Shown here: in pieces, positions 38,512 to 49,793 of the stretch | How positions within the stretch are numbered: position 1 is the first letter of the stretch | Layout: each line of letters opens with the position of its first letter | Assembly (NCBI GenBank): GCA_963573385.1 | Contig: CAUYLG010033129.1 | Coordinates: 1 to 64,000 of the forward strand | From: Cacajao melanocephalus | Taxonomy: Eukaryota; Chordata; Mammalia; Primates; Pitheciidae | Reading direction: 5' to 3' | Length of the DNA stretch: 64,000 nt | Position numbers and translations under genes: made by a program | Notes under the pieces: model-generated | Database searches by the model: none | What the model was told of the DNA's origin: nothing | Seen by the model: only the letters and a program-made list of their open reading frames with translations

Positions 38512-38915
38512 TGATATTATTTGGATATTTTTCCCCTCCAAATCACCTGTGGAAATGTGACATCCAATGTTGGAGGTAGGGCTTAGGAGGAGGTGTTTGG
38601 GTCATGTGTGTGGATCCCTCATAAATAGCTTGGTGCTGACCTTGTGTTAATGAGTGAGATATTGCTCCAGATTTCACATGACCTCTTGTTGTTTAGTGTA
38701 GCACCCCTGCTTCCTCTCTTGCTTTCTTTCTAGCAGTGACATATGCTGGTCCCCTTCACCTTCCACTGTGATTGTAAACTTCCTGAGGCCCTCACCAGAT
38801 CCAGATGCCAACACTATGCTTCCTGAACAACCCACAGGACTGTGAGCCAATTAAACCTTTCTTTATATAGTACCCTGCCTCAGATATTCCTTTATAGTAA
38901 TGAAAACAGACAAAC
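38512..38915 (+). repeat. 5' LTR (MSTC/MSTD-like)
   Basis: 'tgatattatttggatatttt', 'catccaatgttggaggtagg', 'gatccctcataaatagcttg', 'ttcctgaggccctcaccaga', 'actgtgagccaattaaacct' in MST order, ending near 'aaaacagacaaaca'. Confidence 0.9.
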
Positions 38916-40555
38916 AGAAAACTGATACAGAAGAGTGGGACATTGTTATAAAGATTCCTGAAGGTGTGAAAGTGGCTTTGGAACTGGGTAATGAGCAGAG
39001 GTTCGAAGATATTGGAGGCTCAGAAGAAGACAGGAAGATAAGGAAAAGTTTGGTACCTCTTAGAGAATTGTTAAGTGACGCTCACCAAAATGTTGATAGA
39101 AATATCGATAGTAAAGGCCACACTGACAAGGTTTTAGACAGATATGAAGAATTTATTGGGAATTGGAGCAAAGGGCACTCTTGTTACACCCTATCACAAA
39201 GCTTGGCTGCATTGTGTTCATATCCTAGGAACCTGTGGAAAGCTGAACTTATGTAAGTATCAAAGTATCTAAAATATCTAAGTATCAAAGCATTCAGGAT
39301 GTGACATGGCTGCTTCTAATAGTTTATGATCACATATGGGAGCAAATGAATGACCTAAATTTGGAATTTATAATTAAAAGGGAAACAAGGCATAAAAATT
39401 TAGAAAATTTACAACCTGAGCATGTGGTAGAATAGGAAAGAGCATTTTTAGAATGTATATAAACCAAGTTGTGGAGCCACCGCTTGCTAGGGAGATTTGC
39501 TTGACAAAAAAAGGAGGCAGGTGATAATATCCAAGACAATGGGGAGAAAAGCCTTGAAGGCATTTCAGAAATCACTGAGACATCCCCTTCCATCACAGGT
39601 CCAGAGGCCTACGAGGCAAGAATGGTTTTATGGGCCAGGGCCAGGTCTCTGCTACCCTGCATAGCCTCAAGACACTGTATACCCACTGCTCTAGCTGAAG
39701 CTGTGGCTCAAAGGGCCTCAGGTGTAGCTCGGGATGCTGCTTCCAAAGGTGCAAGCCATAACCCTTGGCAGCTTCCATGTGGGATTAAGTCTGCAGGTAC
39801 ACAGAATTCAAAAGTGGAGGAAGCTTGGCAGCTTCCGCCTAGATTTGAGGATGCCTGAGAAAGACTGTGTTCAGGCATAAGCCTGCCACAGGGTGGAGCC
39901 CTCACAGAGAGCCTCTCCTAGGGCAGCACTGAGGGGAAATGTGGGGTTTGTGTCCCCATATGGAGTCCGCACCAGGACACTGTCTAGTGGAACTGTGGGA
40001 ATGGGGTCACCAACCTCCAGACACCAGAATAATAGAGCCACTGGTTGCATGTACCCTGAGCCTGGAAAAGCTGCAGGCATCCAACTCCAACCCATGAGAG
40101 CAGGCACTTGGTCTGCACCCTGCAAAGCCACAGGGGTAGAGCTGTCCAAGGCCTTGGGAGCCCATCCCATGAACCAGTGTGCCTTGGATGTGGGACATGG
40201 AATCAAAGAAGACTATTTCGGAGCTTTAAGGTTTATTGCTCATCTGAGATTTCAGACCTGTGTGGGGCCTGTTGCCCCTATATTTTGGCTGATTTCTCCC
40301 TTCTGGAATGAAAATATTTACCCAATGCCTGTGCCACCAGTGTATTTTGAAAGTAAATAACCTGTCTTTTTTTTATTTTACATACTCATAGGTGGAAGGA
40401 ACTTGCCTTGAGTCTCAGATGAGACTTGGGACTTTAGACTTGGGACTTTTCAATGGCTGCTGGAATGAATTAAGACTTTTGGGGATTATTGGAAAAGGAT
40501 GGCTATATTTTGCAATGTGAGAAGAGCAGACGATTTAGGGGGCTGGGGGGGGAAT
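38916..40555 (+). mobile_element. MST internal region, decayed
   Basis: Contains the MaLR internal blocks 'tgtgaaagtggctttggaac', 'aggctcagaagaagacagga', 'aattggagcaaagggcactc', 'agcttccatgtgggattaag', 'gggatgagacttggga'-like, and a G-rich polypurine tract (GGGGGCTGGGGGGGGAA area, 40537-40554) just before the 3' LTR. Open frames remain at 38900-39256 and 39893-40360, but they are interrupted gag-like or non-coding remnants without an initiator context. Confidence 0.9.
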
Positions 40556-41013
40556 TACATAGTTTAGATATTTGACCCTTCCAAATCTCATGTTGAAATG
40601 TGACCTCCCAATGTTGGAGGTGGGGCCTGGAGGGAAGTGCTTGAGTCACGCAGGAAGATATTTCATGAATGGCTTGATGCTGTTTTCGTGGTATTGAGTG
40701 AGTTCTTCCTCTGAATTCAACAAGATCTGGTTATTTAAAGAGTGTGGTATGCCCCTTTGTCTCTTGCTCCTTTCTTGCCATGATATATACTGGCTCCCCT
40801 TCAACCTCCAACGTGGTTATAAGCTTCCTGATGCCCTCATCAGAAGCAGATGTCGGAATTATGCTTCAACAGCCTGCACAACCACAAGCCAAATAAAACT
40901 CTCTTCTTTATAAATTACCCAGCCTTTATAAATTACCCAGCAATTTTATAAATTACCCAGTCTTTATAAATTACCCAGGTATTATTTTATAACAATGCAA
41001 ATGGACCAACACA
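40556..41013 (+). repeat. 3' LTR with internal tandem expansion
   Basis: 'aaatctcatgttgaaatgtg', 'cccaatgttggaggtggggc', 'aagatctggttatttaaaga', 'aagcttcctgatgccctcat' in MST order. Near the polyadenylation end TTTATAAATTACCCAG is present four times (starting 40907, 40925, 40945, 40963), where the family and the 5' LTR have one. Confidence 0.92.
40907..40978 (+). repeat. Four-copy 16-bp tandem in 3' LTR
   Basis: Identical TTTATAAATTACCCAG units with spacers CC, CAAT and TC. Spacing is 18-20 bp. Confidence 0.95.
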
Positions 41014-41184
41014 AGAAGAGGTTAGATAGTATCCAAAATAACCTGTATAAATAAAATGCTATGGCTCTCATTTTTATTCTAAGTTTTCACATACCTACTA
41101 GTAAAAACCTATGAAAATGGAAATCACTAGTATTTGCATTATACTTATTGATTTACACTATATTTTCTCATACTTTCTTTTTAT

Positions 41185-41320
41185 TCTTACAATAGTATTT
41201 CAAGATAGATATTATTAATATTCCCATTTTACAGATTGAAAAAGTTAAGATTCAGAAAGTTTAAATGAATTATTCAAGGTTAAGGAGCTACTGTGAGCAA
41301 AGTTGTATCCATATTCTTGT
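41185..41320 (+). repeat. MIR SINE fragment
   Basis: 'ttcccattttacagattgaa', 'agttaagattcagaaagttt' and 'ttcaaggttaaggagctact' are the 3' half of MIR. Confidence 0.75.
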
Positions 41321-42464
41321 TTTTACCATAAACCTAACAACTTTGGCATACTTCAGGGTGGTTATATTACCACAATGCATTTAAGACAGGTAGACACCAA
41401 ATGCTTATGTAAAGAAAGTTTGTCAGTGTTTTCATGAGATTAAAAAAAATGGGAAAAACCTGGTCCCTGTATTCACAAGGCCTACAGTTTTGGGTTTTTC
41501 TCTCTTCATCTTTACAATAAGGATGTTCTGCTAAATATTTGTAACATCATTTTCTAGTTTAATAGTCTAAGAGGTTTTGCTCTTCTCTTAGAGTATACTT
41601 TTCTTCCAACATGAATCTCACCTACAAATTACTCATCTGTTTTCTTCTTAATGAAGTATATCCACTCTAGGAGACTACATGCATAGCAAGCCATACTGCT
41701 TGCTTCACAGAATTTGGATGGAAGGACTATGGGATCCTCAAATAATCAAAGAGAGATGCCATAGAGAAGGACTTATCCACTGTTTAGTCAAATAACCTTC
41801 TGTGGCTAAAAACCCTCATTTGTTTCATTTCCCCTATTTTAGTCTTCCTTATACTTTTTTTCTCTTGCAAGAAAATAAGGTATAATTGCTGAGGAACTAT
41901 TAACCCCCTTTTTCTAGACTATGAGGCTTTAATTGTTTTTAGCAGAAAGCTTGAAGAAAGATATCTTCCTGGGAATTCTGATGGTGAAACACATTGGAAG
42001 TAACATAGAAGGGATCCTCTATATTTTCACTATCTAAACATGGAGATAGTATTTCCCATGGAATAGCCAATTTCAAAGTATCTAAACCTGAAATATCAAC
42101 AATACATTTCTATGAAGTCTTGAAATCACTGACACTTTAATTTCTGCCTATCTGAACAAAGTACTCTTTGCTTTTGACCTTGGGAAGCAAACAAACAAAC
42201 AAACAAAAAACAACCCAACATAGAGTTGAGATAGAAATTAGTAAAGGATGAGTTTTAAATCACATATTCAACCCCATTTATCAGAAGAATGCTTTTGAAC
42301 TGGCAGAGTTGCAGTTTCTTTAGCATCTTCATTTTTTACTTTAAACTCCATGTCTACATCTTATTAATTTCATTTCACTTTAGTACTCCCAACAAGAGTG
42401 CCAGTTTTTATAGACAAGCTCATATTAGAACATTCCTTTACTGTTTGTTATTTCCTGGAAAGTT
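41321..42464. other. Unrecognised, contains (CAAA)n
   Basis: No family or gene recognised. A short (CAAA)n run lies at 42188-42217. Confidence 0.4.
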
Positions 42465-43010
42465 TATTCATTTCAGCATATATAAGTGAGTGCCTGCTGT
42501 ATGCTAAGTAACAGAAATATGAATACGTATATTATCCTTCATCAAAGAAACTATAGATGAGTTAGACAGAATCCAAACAAATATAAATGACAGAATATTT
42601 AAGTGTGTGATGTGATGACTCTGGAGAGATACATAGCCAATTGTGGCATGGTGGGAGAAAATTTGAAGATAAGTTTTGAGCTGAAACTTGGTATATGGAT
42701 AAAAGCTAGGGTGGTGATGAAGATGGTGTGGGAAAAATAACCCAAAGAAAAAAGGATATTATGAACAAACATGGGCAAAGATATAAAAACATGAAAGATG
42801 TAGCTGGGAAACTATGTGTGGTTGATTTTTCCTAGAGAGTAAATGGCAGGCAGGAAATGGAAGGCGATAAAATCAGAGATATGAGCACTAGCTGGTCTAT
42901 GAAGGATTTTTATGTCATACTAAGAATCATAGGCAGACTCTTAAGGGTTCTGGGGCACCTAAGAGCATGTTCTCTCATGGCAAGTGAAGTCAGTAATTTG
43001 AGGCTGAGGG
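42465..43010 (-). mobile_element. L2, antisense
   Basis: Reads as antisense L2 3' region: 'agtgcctgctgtatgctaag', 'tttgagctgaaacttggta', 'aacatgggcaaagatataaa', 'tggtctatgaaggatttt' and 'aatcataggcagactcttaa'. The plus-strand open frame 42857-43120 overlaps it and is not a gene. Confidence 0.65.
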
Positions 43011-43257
43011 ACAGACTGACAGTGAAGACACCGGGTAAGAAGCAATTGCAAGGTTCCAGCCAAAAATGGCAAAGGCCTAAAAAGGGTGATGGTAGTAAAT
43101 CTATAAACAAAGGGAATTGATTCGAGTAACACTAATAAGATAAAACAACAGAATGTCATAATATAATCAGTATCCCCTAAGTGCCTAAGCTCAGGATAGA
43201 CATGGAAAATAAAATAGTGAATGTCACAGAAAGTGTCTTGTACTTTCTGGTGTGATT

Positions 43258-43346
43258 AAAAACCTCCCTGGGCCAGAGTTTTGTACACAGCAGAGCAGCT
43301 CTCTCAAAGCGATCTGTTGAAAGTCAGCCCTTGACACAAGGGTTTG
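43258..43346 (+). pseudogene. 28S rRNA 3'-end retropseudogene
   Basis: About 85 bases match the extreme 3' end of mammalian 28S rRNA: 'tttgtacacagcagagcagc', 'gcgatctgttgaaagtcagc', 'ccttgacacaagggtttg'. Differences from the rRNA I remember fall largely at former CpGs (for example GTACGTAGCAG read as GTACACAGCAG), as expected for an old methylated copy. It stops at the natural 28S 3' end and runs into an A-rich stretch (aaataaagaaaaatataat), consistent with L1-mediated retroposition of a 5'-truncated rRNA. It is not functional. Confidence 0.85.
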
Positions 43347-45637
43347 AAATAAAGAAAAATATAATTATAATAAACAAATAAGCAAATAAATTAGCAAGAA
43401 AATTATATATATAGTGCTGTGAAATAAATTAACAGGGAAGTATTACTGTGAACACAGAAAAAATATAAAAAGTGGGTTAAAATTATCCCTTTCTCTAGTA
43501 CTCAAACTGCAATTCCATATGTCTGCTTTTGCTTTTGTAGCCTGTGTGTTTGAGATCTTTTCCAAAAAAGTCTTTGCCCAGACCTATGTCATGAAAAATT
43601 TCCCCTATGTTTGCTTCTAGTATTTTTATTGGGTCCAGTCTTACATTTATATCTTTAATCCATTTCGAATCAATTTTTGCATATGGTGAAAGAGAGAATT
43701 ACAGCTGTATTCTTCTATGGATATCCAGTTTGTCCAATACCATTTATTAAGGGGACTGTCCTTCCCCCATTGTGTGTTCTTGGCATCTTTGTTAAAGATC
43801 AGTTATCCGTATGTGTGTGGATTTATTTCTGTGTTCTTTATTCTGTTCCTTTGGTCTATGTGTCTATATTTATTCCTGTACCACATTGTTTTTGTTAATA
43901 CAGTTTTGTAATATAATTTGAAATCAGACAGTATAAAGCCAACAGCTTTATTCTTTCTGCTCAGAACCTATTTAGCTATTTGGGGTCTTCTGTGGTTCCA
44001 AACAAATTTTAGGATAATTGTTTTTATTTCTGGGAAGTGTATCATTGGTATTTTAATAGGAATTACACTGAATCTGTAAATTGCCTTGGGTAATATGAAC
44101 ATTTTAACAATTTTAATTCTTTCAATAGATAAACATAGGATATCTTTTCATTTATTTGGTCCTCTTTGATTTCTTTCCTCAGTATTTTATACTTTTCATC
44201 ACGAGGAGTTTTACCATGGTTAAAATGATTCCTAGGTATCTTTTTTATTGTAACTATTGTAAATGAGATTGCTTTTTTGTTTCATTTTCAGATAGTTTAA
44301 TATTGGTGTATAGAAATGCTAAGCATTTTCATATGTTGATTTTCTATTCTGCAAGTTTGTTGAATGTGTTTATTAGTTCTAAATGTTTTGGGGTGTAATA
44401 TTTCTGGTTTTCTATATACAAAATCATTTCATCCACCAAAAAGGAGCAATTTGATTTTTCCTTTCCAGTTTGAATTAACTACATTTCTTTCTATTGCCTA
44501 ATTGCTTTGGCTAGGACTTCCAGTTCTGTGTTGAATAGAAGTCATGAAAGTGGGCCTTTTTGTCTTGTTCCAGCTCCTAGAAAGAAGGCTTTAAAGTTTT
44601 TCACATTCAGTAACATGTTAGCTGTGGGTTTAACACATACAGTCTTTATTGTATTGAGAAACATTTTTTTATACATAGTTTTTTGCAAGTTTTGATTACA
44701 AATAAATGTTTAATTCTATCAAATGCTTTTTATGCATTTTTTAAATGATCATATAGTTTTTATCCTTGATTCTGTTAATATGACATATTATGTTTCTTAA
44801 TTTGCATACATTGAAGCATTCTTATATCCCTGATATAAATCATATTTGATCATAATCAATGCTCTTTTTAATGTGTTATTGAATTTTGTTTGTTAGTATT
44901 TTGGTGAGAATTTTTGTATCTGTGTTCATCAGGGAGATTGGCCTGTAGTTTGTGTGTGTGTGTGTGTGTGTGTTCTTATTTGATTTTACAGTTAGGGTAA
45001 TTCTGCCCTCACAGAATACGTTTGGAAGAATTCTTAGCTCTTCAATTTTTTGGAATAGCTAAAGAGGATTGGTATTATTTCTTTTTTAAATGTTTGGTAG
45101 AATTCAGCAGTGAAGTCATCAGGACCTGAAATTTTATTTAATGGGAGATTTTTCTACTACTAATTCAATCTTGTTACTCAAATTAGTGTGTTCATGTTTT
45201 CTATTTCTTCATGATCCAATTTTAGTAGGTTGCATGTGTCCAGGAATTTGTCCACTTCTAGATTTTCCAATTTGTCGGTGCAAAGTTGTTCATAATGGCC
45301 TCTTATTATCCTTTTTATGTTTGTGGCATCAACCGTAATATCTCCTTTTTCATCTCTGATTTTGTTTGAATCTTCTCTTTTTACTCCTTAGTCTACTTAA
45401 AGCCTCATGAATTTTGCATATCTTTTCAATAAACAAGCTCTTAATTTTACTGATTTTCTGTAATGTATTCTTTTTCAATTTTCAAAAAAAGTTTCTGCTT
45501 TGTTCATTTCTTTACTTCTACCGATTTTGGATTTAATTTATTCTTACTTTCCTAGTTCCTTGAGGTGCAATGGTAGGCTGTTAATTTGAATTATTTTTTT
45601 CTTTTGGTTTCCATTGCTATAAACCTTCCTCTCAATG

Positions 45638-46088
45638 GACCTTAGAGAAATATAAATCACAATAAAATAATGGTAGGTGACTTCATTACTTTCAGCAGTG
45701 AAGATATCATCTATACAAAAAAATTAACAAAGAAACATTGGATTTAAACTGTACTCTAGACCAAATGAACATAACAGACATTGACAAAATAATCTATCAA
45801 CAGCTACAAATACACACTTTTCTCAATTGCACTTCAAATATTCTTCAGGATAGTTTATATCTTAGGCCCCCAAACCACTAGTAAGTTAAGAAGATCAAAA
45901 TTATACCGAGTGTCTTTTCTAACCACAATTGTATAAAACTAGATATGAATAACAGAAGAAACTTCAGAAACTTTGCAAGTACATGGAAATTGAGCAGTAT
46001 GTTCCTGAACACTCGATGGGTCAATGAAAAATTTAAATAGAAAATTCAACATTTATTGAGAAAAATAAAAATTGAAATGCAACATATC
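45638..46088 (+). mobile_element. Inverted L1 endonuclease segment
   Basis: Sense L1 text: 'ggtaggtgacttcattactt', 'tctagaccaaatgaacataa', 'aacagaagaaacttcagaaa', 'gggtcaatgaaaaatttaaa', ending 'aaatgcaacatatca'. The antisense block to its left ends about 40 L1 bases beyond this point ('gctataaaccttcctctc'). The endonuclease C-terminal part is therefore inverted and the N-terminal part is absent. Confidence 0.8.
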
Positions 46089-46230
46089 ATTTTTCTTTTT
46101 AGTGTATCTATTATATGGTTTTGGTTTGTGGTTACCAAGACCCTTACCAAAAAAATCTCATATTTAAACAAGTTATTTTAAACTGATAACAACTTAACTT
46201 TTTTATAAACAGGAAAAAATCACTATTCTT

Positions 46231-46305
46231 TTTTTTTTTTTTTAATTTTTTTTTTTTGAAAGAAAGGAAAAGAGAGGAAAGAAAGTGAGAGTGAAAGAAA
46301 GAAAA
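46231..46305 (-). mobile_element. Tail-only retroinsertion with target duplication
   Basis: AAAAAATCACTATTCTT occurs perfectly at 46214-46230 and 46306-46322. The 75 bases between are, on the minus strand, a CTTT/CTCT-rich stretch followed by a long A-tail interrupted by TT. No Alu or L1 body is present. Confidence 0.8.
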
Positions 46306-47006
46306 AAAAAATCACTATTCTTTAGCTTCTGTTCTCCCTTCCCTAATTTGGATTACATTTTGATTTTTGATATCACAATTTACATATTTTCATATTGAAT
46401 ATTCTTTATTAAATTATTATAACTATTGTTATTTATCTGATTTGTTTTTTAACCTTAATACTAGAGATATAAGTGATTTACACACCAATATGCATTATTA
46501 GAGTAGTTAGAATTTGACTATTTACTTGCTTTTACCAGTGAGTTATACACTTTCGGACACTTTTGTGATACCATTAGCATCCTTTTATTTTATTTTGAAG
46601 AATTTCCTTTAATGTTTCTTGGCATTTAGGTCTAATGATGATTAATTTCTTTATCTTTTGTTTGTCTGGAAAACAAAAAAGCTACTGTTCCTGAAAGTCA
46701 GTTTTTTCTGGATACAGTATTCTTAGGTGGCAGGTTTACTGTTTTTGCTTTGTTTTGTTTTCCCTTCAGCACTTCACTCTCTCTTGGCCTTTAGAGTCTG
46801 TTCTTAGATGTCTGCTATTAGACATATTGAGACTCTCATATATTTTATTTGGTTACTTTCTCTCACTGCTTTCAGGAGTCTTTCTTTCTCTTTAATATTT
46901 GACAGTTTGATTATAATATATCATGGGGTGTTGCTATTTGGATTTAATCTACTTGGAGACCTTTTACTTTACTGAACCTGGATATTTATATTTTTCTCAA
47001 GGTTTG

Positions 47007-47389
47007 TATATTAGCGCATTCTAATGCTGCTATAAAGAACTGCTTGAGATTGACTAATTTATTATATAAAGGAAAAGGTTTAATTAACTCACAGTTCCTT
47101 AGGACTGGGGGGAGGGGGCATCAGAAAACTTACAGTGATGGTGGAAGGAGAAGTAAACATGTCCCTTCTTCACATGGCAGCAGGAAGGAGAAGTTCCAAG
47201 CAAAAGGGGGAAAAGCCCCTTATAAAACCGTCAGATCTCATGAGAACTCACTATCAGGAGAACAGCATGAGGGTAATCATTCCCATGATTAAATTACTTT
47301 CCACTGGGTCCCTCTCACAACACATGAGGATTGCAGGAACTACAATTCAAGGTGAGATTTGGGTGAGGACCCAGAGCCAAACCATACCA
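47007..47389 (-). repeat. MSTA/THE1-like LTR, antisense
   Basis: Antisense LTR blocks: 'aaaggaaaaggtttaattaa', 'gatggtggaaggagaagtaa', 'gtcagatctcatgagaactc', 'tgagatttgggtgaggac', ending ACCATACCA. Flanks GTTTG (47002-47006) and GTTGG (47390-47394) are a 5-bp duplication with one change, and removing the LTR rejoins the L1. Open frames 47044-47419 are shadows. Confidence 0.92.
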
Positions 47390-49045
47390 GTTGGGAAAGT
47401 TTTAATATTATTTATTTAAATAAACTTTTTCTTTTTCTCCTTTTCTATTCTCTCTTGAACACTAATGACTCATAAATTTACCCTTTTGATATTATCCCAT
47501 AAATCTTATAAGCTTTGTTCATTTTATTATTTTTCCCCTCTGGGTATACATTTTCAATTATCCTGTCTTTGAGCTCACAGATTCTTTCCTCTGCTTGATC
47601 AATTTGACTGCAAATGTTCCCTATTGCAGTTTTCATTTTGTTATATTTTTCGGCTCCAGGATTTCTGTTTAATTTTTTTTAATTTCATTCTCTGATAAAT
47701 ATCTGAACTGTTTCTCTGTATTTTATTTAAGTTCACTGAACTTTTTAAAAATCACTACTTTACATTCTCTACTTGGCAATAATTATATCTCCATTGCTTT
47801 TGTCAGTTGCTGGTAACTTATTTTGTTCATTTTGTGATGTCATGTTTCCCTTATTGATCTTCGTGGCCGTTCATCAATGTCTGTGCATTTACACAGATAC
47901 CTTATCCAGTCTTTGTAGACTGGCTTGGTTTGAATGTTTCCTTTAGCAGTAAGACTGTCCAGAAATTCCAGGCAGGTTCACTAGTGAGAACCCTAAACCT
48001 GTGCCACTCAGCTATTGTGCTAGGGGGTACCCTAACCCCAGAACCACGGGGACCAGAATCACTTGGCTGAAAACACAGCACTGACTTGCATCCAAAACCC
48101 ATCGTAGCCAGAGCGAAGCAGTCCATAGCTACCAAGACAAGAGTAGCACTCAATGCCTGTGGCTACTGTGGCTGCTCATCCCTGAGGTTTATTTAAGACC
48201 CAAGACCATTGTAGTCAGCTGACAGTGAAATTGAGCAGATTTCAAATTTGTCTAGACAGATCCATGGGTTCTTGTCTGGTGGCTGGGAGGTCAAGAGGCT
48301 CTTGCTGTAGATACCGGCCAGGTGACAGGTGCTGAGAGATGCTGCTATGTGATAGGTTTCACTGGGGCAAGCTGGTGCTAGATTGCAGACTGAAATCCTA
48401 CTTCTGTTTGCCTCTCCTTCCCCTAGGTGAATGATGTCTGTGGTTCAGAGAGGGATGAAGTGGATAATCCTGTGGTTGCCAAGGCTGATGTAATGTTGGA
48501 TTGAACCCAATGCCCACTGTCTCTGAGATCAGTGCAATACTAGGGTACACCTAAGGCCCATGTGTACTATGGCCTGCCTGCTGCTAAGTTTTATTCAGTG
48601 CCTGAAGCTGTTGTGGTCAGCTGACACTGATGTGGGCTAGAACACAAGTCTGTCCTGTTGGGACTGGGAGTTCATTTCTGTCACTGGTGTGGACCTAGAG
48701 GCTCCATCCTTGGGTATGATGGAATGCCAGCACTGAAGTGTTCTTCCCAATGCTAGGTTTTACTGTGGCAGGTCCAGTACTGTGTTGTAAAGTTATGTCC
48801 TATGTTTATTTCCCACTCCTTCACTCAGAGCATGTCTCTCTTTGTGGTAAAGGAAGGGGTCATACAAGTGATGTTAAACTGTTGTTACTTAAACATGTAT
48901 TTTCTTATTGTTATGCTAAAACCAGGTACTGTGATCTCTCATCTGATTTTCTGAGCTCTTGGGAAGGAAGGTTTTGTTGTTGTTGTTGTTGTTGGGAAAT
49001 GATCCTGGAGAGTTCTACTCTGCCCTCTTGCTCTGCTCTTAGGAT

Positions 49046-49488
49046 CAATGGAATATATTTTAGGTACAAAAAGTAGTACAAGTAAATCTTAAACTTTCCT
49101 TGGCAGATTTACATTTGAAAGTGTTCTGGGAGTAGTAATCACAGACCATTGTGTGTTTGTTGTAAGATTGAGTAAACAAATAAGTAAATACATTGATAAT
49201 ATTGGGACCATTGTTTTATCCATTGGTCCCAATATTGGAGAAAAAAGGAGATACAAATATAAAACAGAAAAAAAATAAAGAAATTTCTAAATCATGTACA
49301 ATAGCAAAAAAAAGTAAATCTCTACATGAATAAATAATGTTACAGACACACAATTGAGAACCATGGAGCTATATCTAAATATGAGAAAGTTTTCAATGAA
49401 GTGAAGTGTTTTTAATAGTATAAATCCATATTGATTGGCAATGTACAAATAAACTATCTTGGACTCTACTAAATGTCAAAACAAAAAA
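49046..49488. other. Unrecognised spacer with a hairpin
   Basis: No family recognised. A perfect 13-bp inverted repeat lies at 49198-49236. Confidence 0.45.
49198..49236. repeat. Perfect 13-bp inverted repeat
   Basis: AATATTGGGACCA (49198-49210) and TGGTCCCAATATT (49224-49236) with a 13-nt loop. Confidence 0.9.
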
Positions 49489-49793
49489 GCCAGGTGCAGT
49501 GGCTCATGCCTATAATCCCAGCACTTTGGGAGGCTGAGGTGGGGGGCATCACTTGAGGTAAGGAGTTTGAGACCGGTCTGGCCAATATGGTGAAACCCTG
49601 TCTCTACTAAAAATATAAAAATTAGATGTGTGTGGTGGTGCAGGCCTTTAATCCCAGCTATTTGGGAAGCTGAGGCAGGAGAATCGCTTGAAACTGAGAG
49701 GCAGAGGCTCTCAGTAGTAAGCCGAAATCATGCCACTGAACTCTAGCCTGGGTGAGAGAGCAAGACGCTGTCTCAAAAAAAACCACAAACAAA
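49489..49793 (+). mobile_element. Alu, sense
   Basis: From 'gccaggtgcagtggctcatg' to 'agacgctgtctcaaaaaaaa' with an A-rich tail containing CAAA units. Moderately diverged. Confidence 0.95.

Larger units (their letters stand above)
38512..41013 (+). mobile_element. Complete MST-type MaLR (LTR-int-LTR)
   Basis: Two direct LTRs (38512-38915, 40556-41013) enclose an internal region in the order of an ERVL-MaLR element. Bases just outside are TGAAG (38507-38511) and AGAAG (41014-41018), a 5-bp duplication with one change. MaLRs are non-autonomous ERVL relatives. This copy is old and non-coding. Most MaLRs survive as solo LTRs, so retention of both LTRs and the interior is less usual. Confidence 0.92.
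43515..49045 (-). mobile_element. Long L1M fossil with inverted segment
   Basis: Antisense ORF2 C-terminal and reverse-transcriptase sequence spans 43515-45637 ('tctttgcccagacctatgtc', 'tttctattctgcaagtttgt', 'agggagattggcctgtagtt'). Antisense ORF1 and 5' UTR sequence spans 46089-47006 and 47390-49045 ('cctttaatgtttcttggcat', 'gacagtttgattataatata', 'tctactctgccctcttgctc', the antisense of an L1M 5' end). Between them is endonuclease sequence in sense orientation. No 3' UTR or T-run exists at the left end, so the 3' end is lost. A (GT)n lies at 44951-44973 and a (TTG)n at 48973-48995. Confidence 0.85.

Noticed and set aside
38900..39256. 118-codon open frame
   Set aside because: It starts in the 5' LTR and runs into the MST interior. 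No independent gene features.
39893..40360. 155-codon open frame
   Set aside because: It lies wholly inside the MST internal region, overlapping minus-strand frames of similar length. It is a decayed MaLR remnant rather than a host gene.
40907..40978. Regularly spaced identical repeats suggesting a CRISPR-like array
   Set aside because: Spacers are only 2-4 bases and the unit is the MST LTR end; the context is eukaryotic.
43258..43346. Functional rRNA gene
   Set aside because: Only the last ~85 bases of 28S are present, with many CpG-type substitutions and no rDNA context.
45638..46088. Plain twin-priming (5' inversion) as the full explanation
   Set aside because: Normal-orientation L1 ORF1 and 5' UTR continue beyond the inverted block. 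One twin-priming event alone does not fit unless two elements abut by chance.
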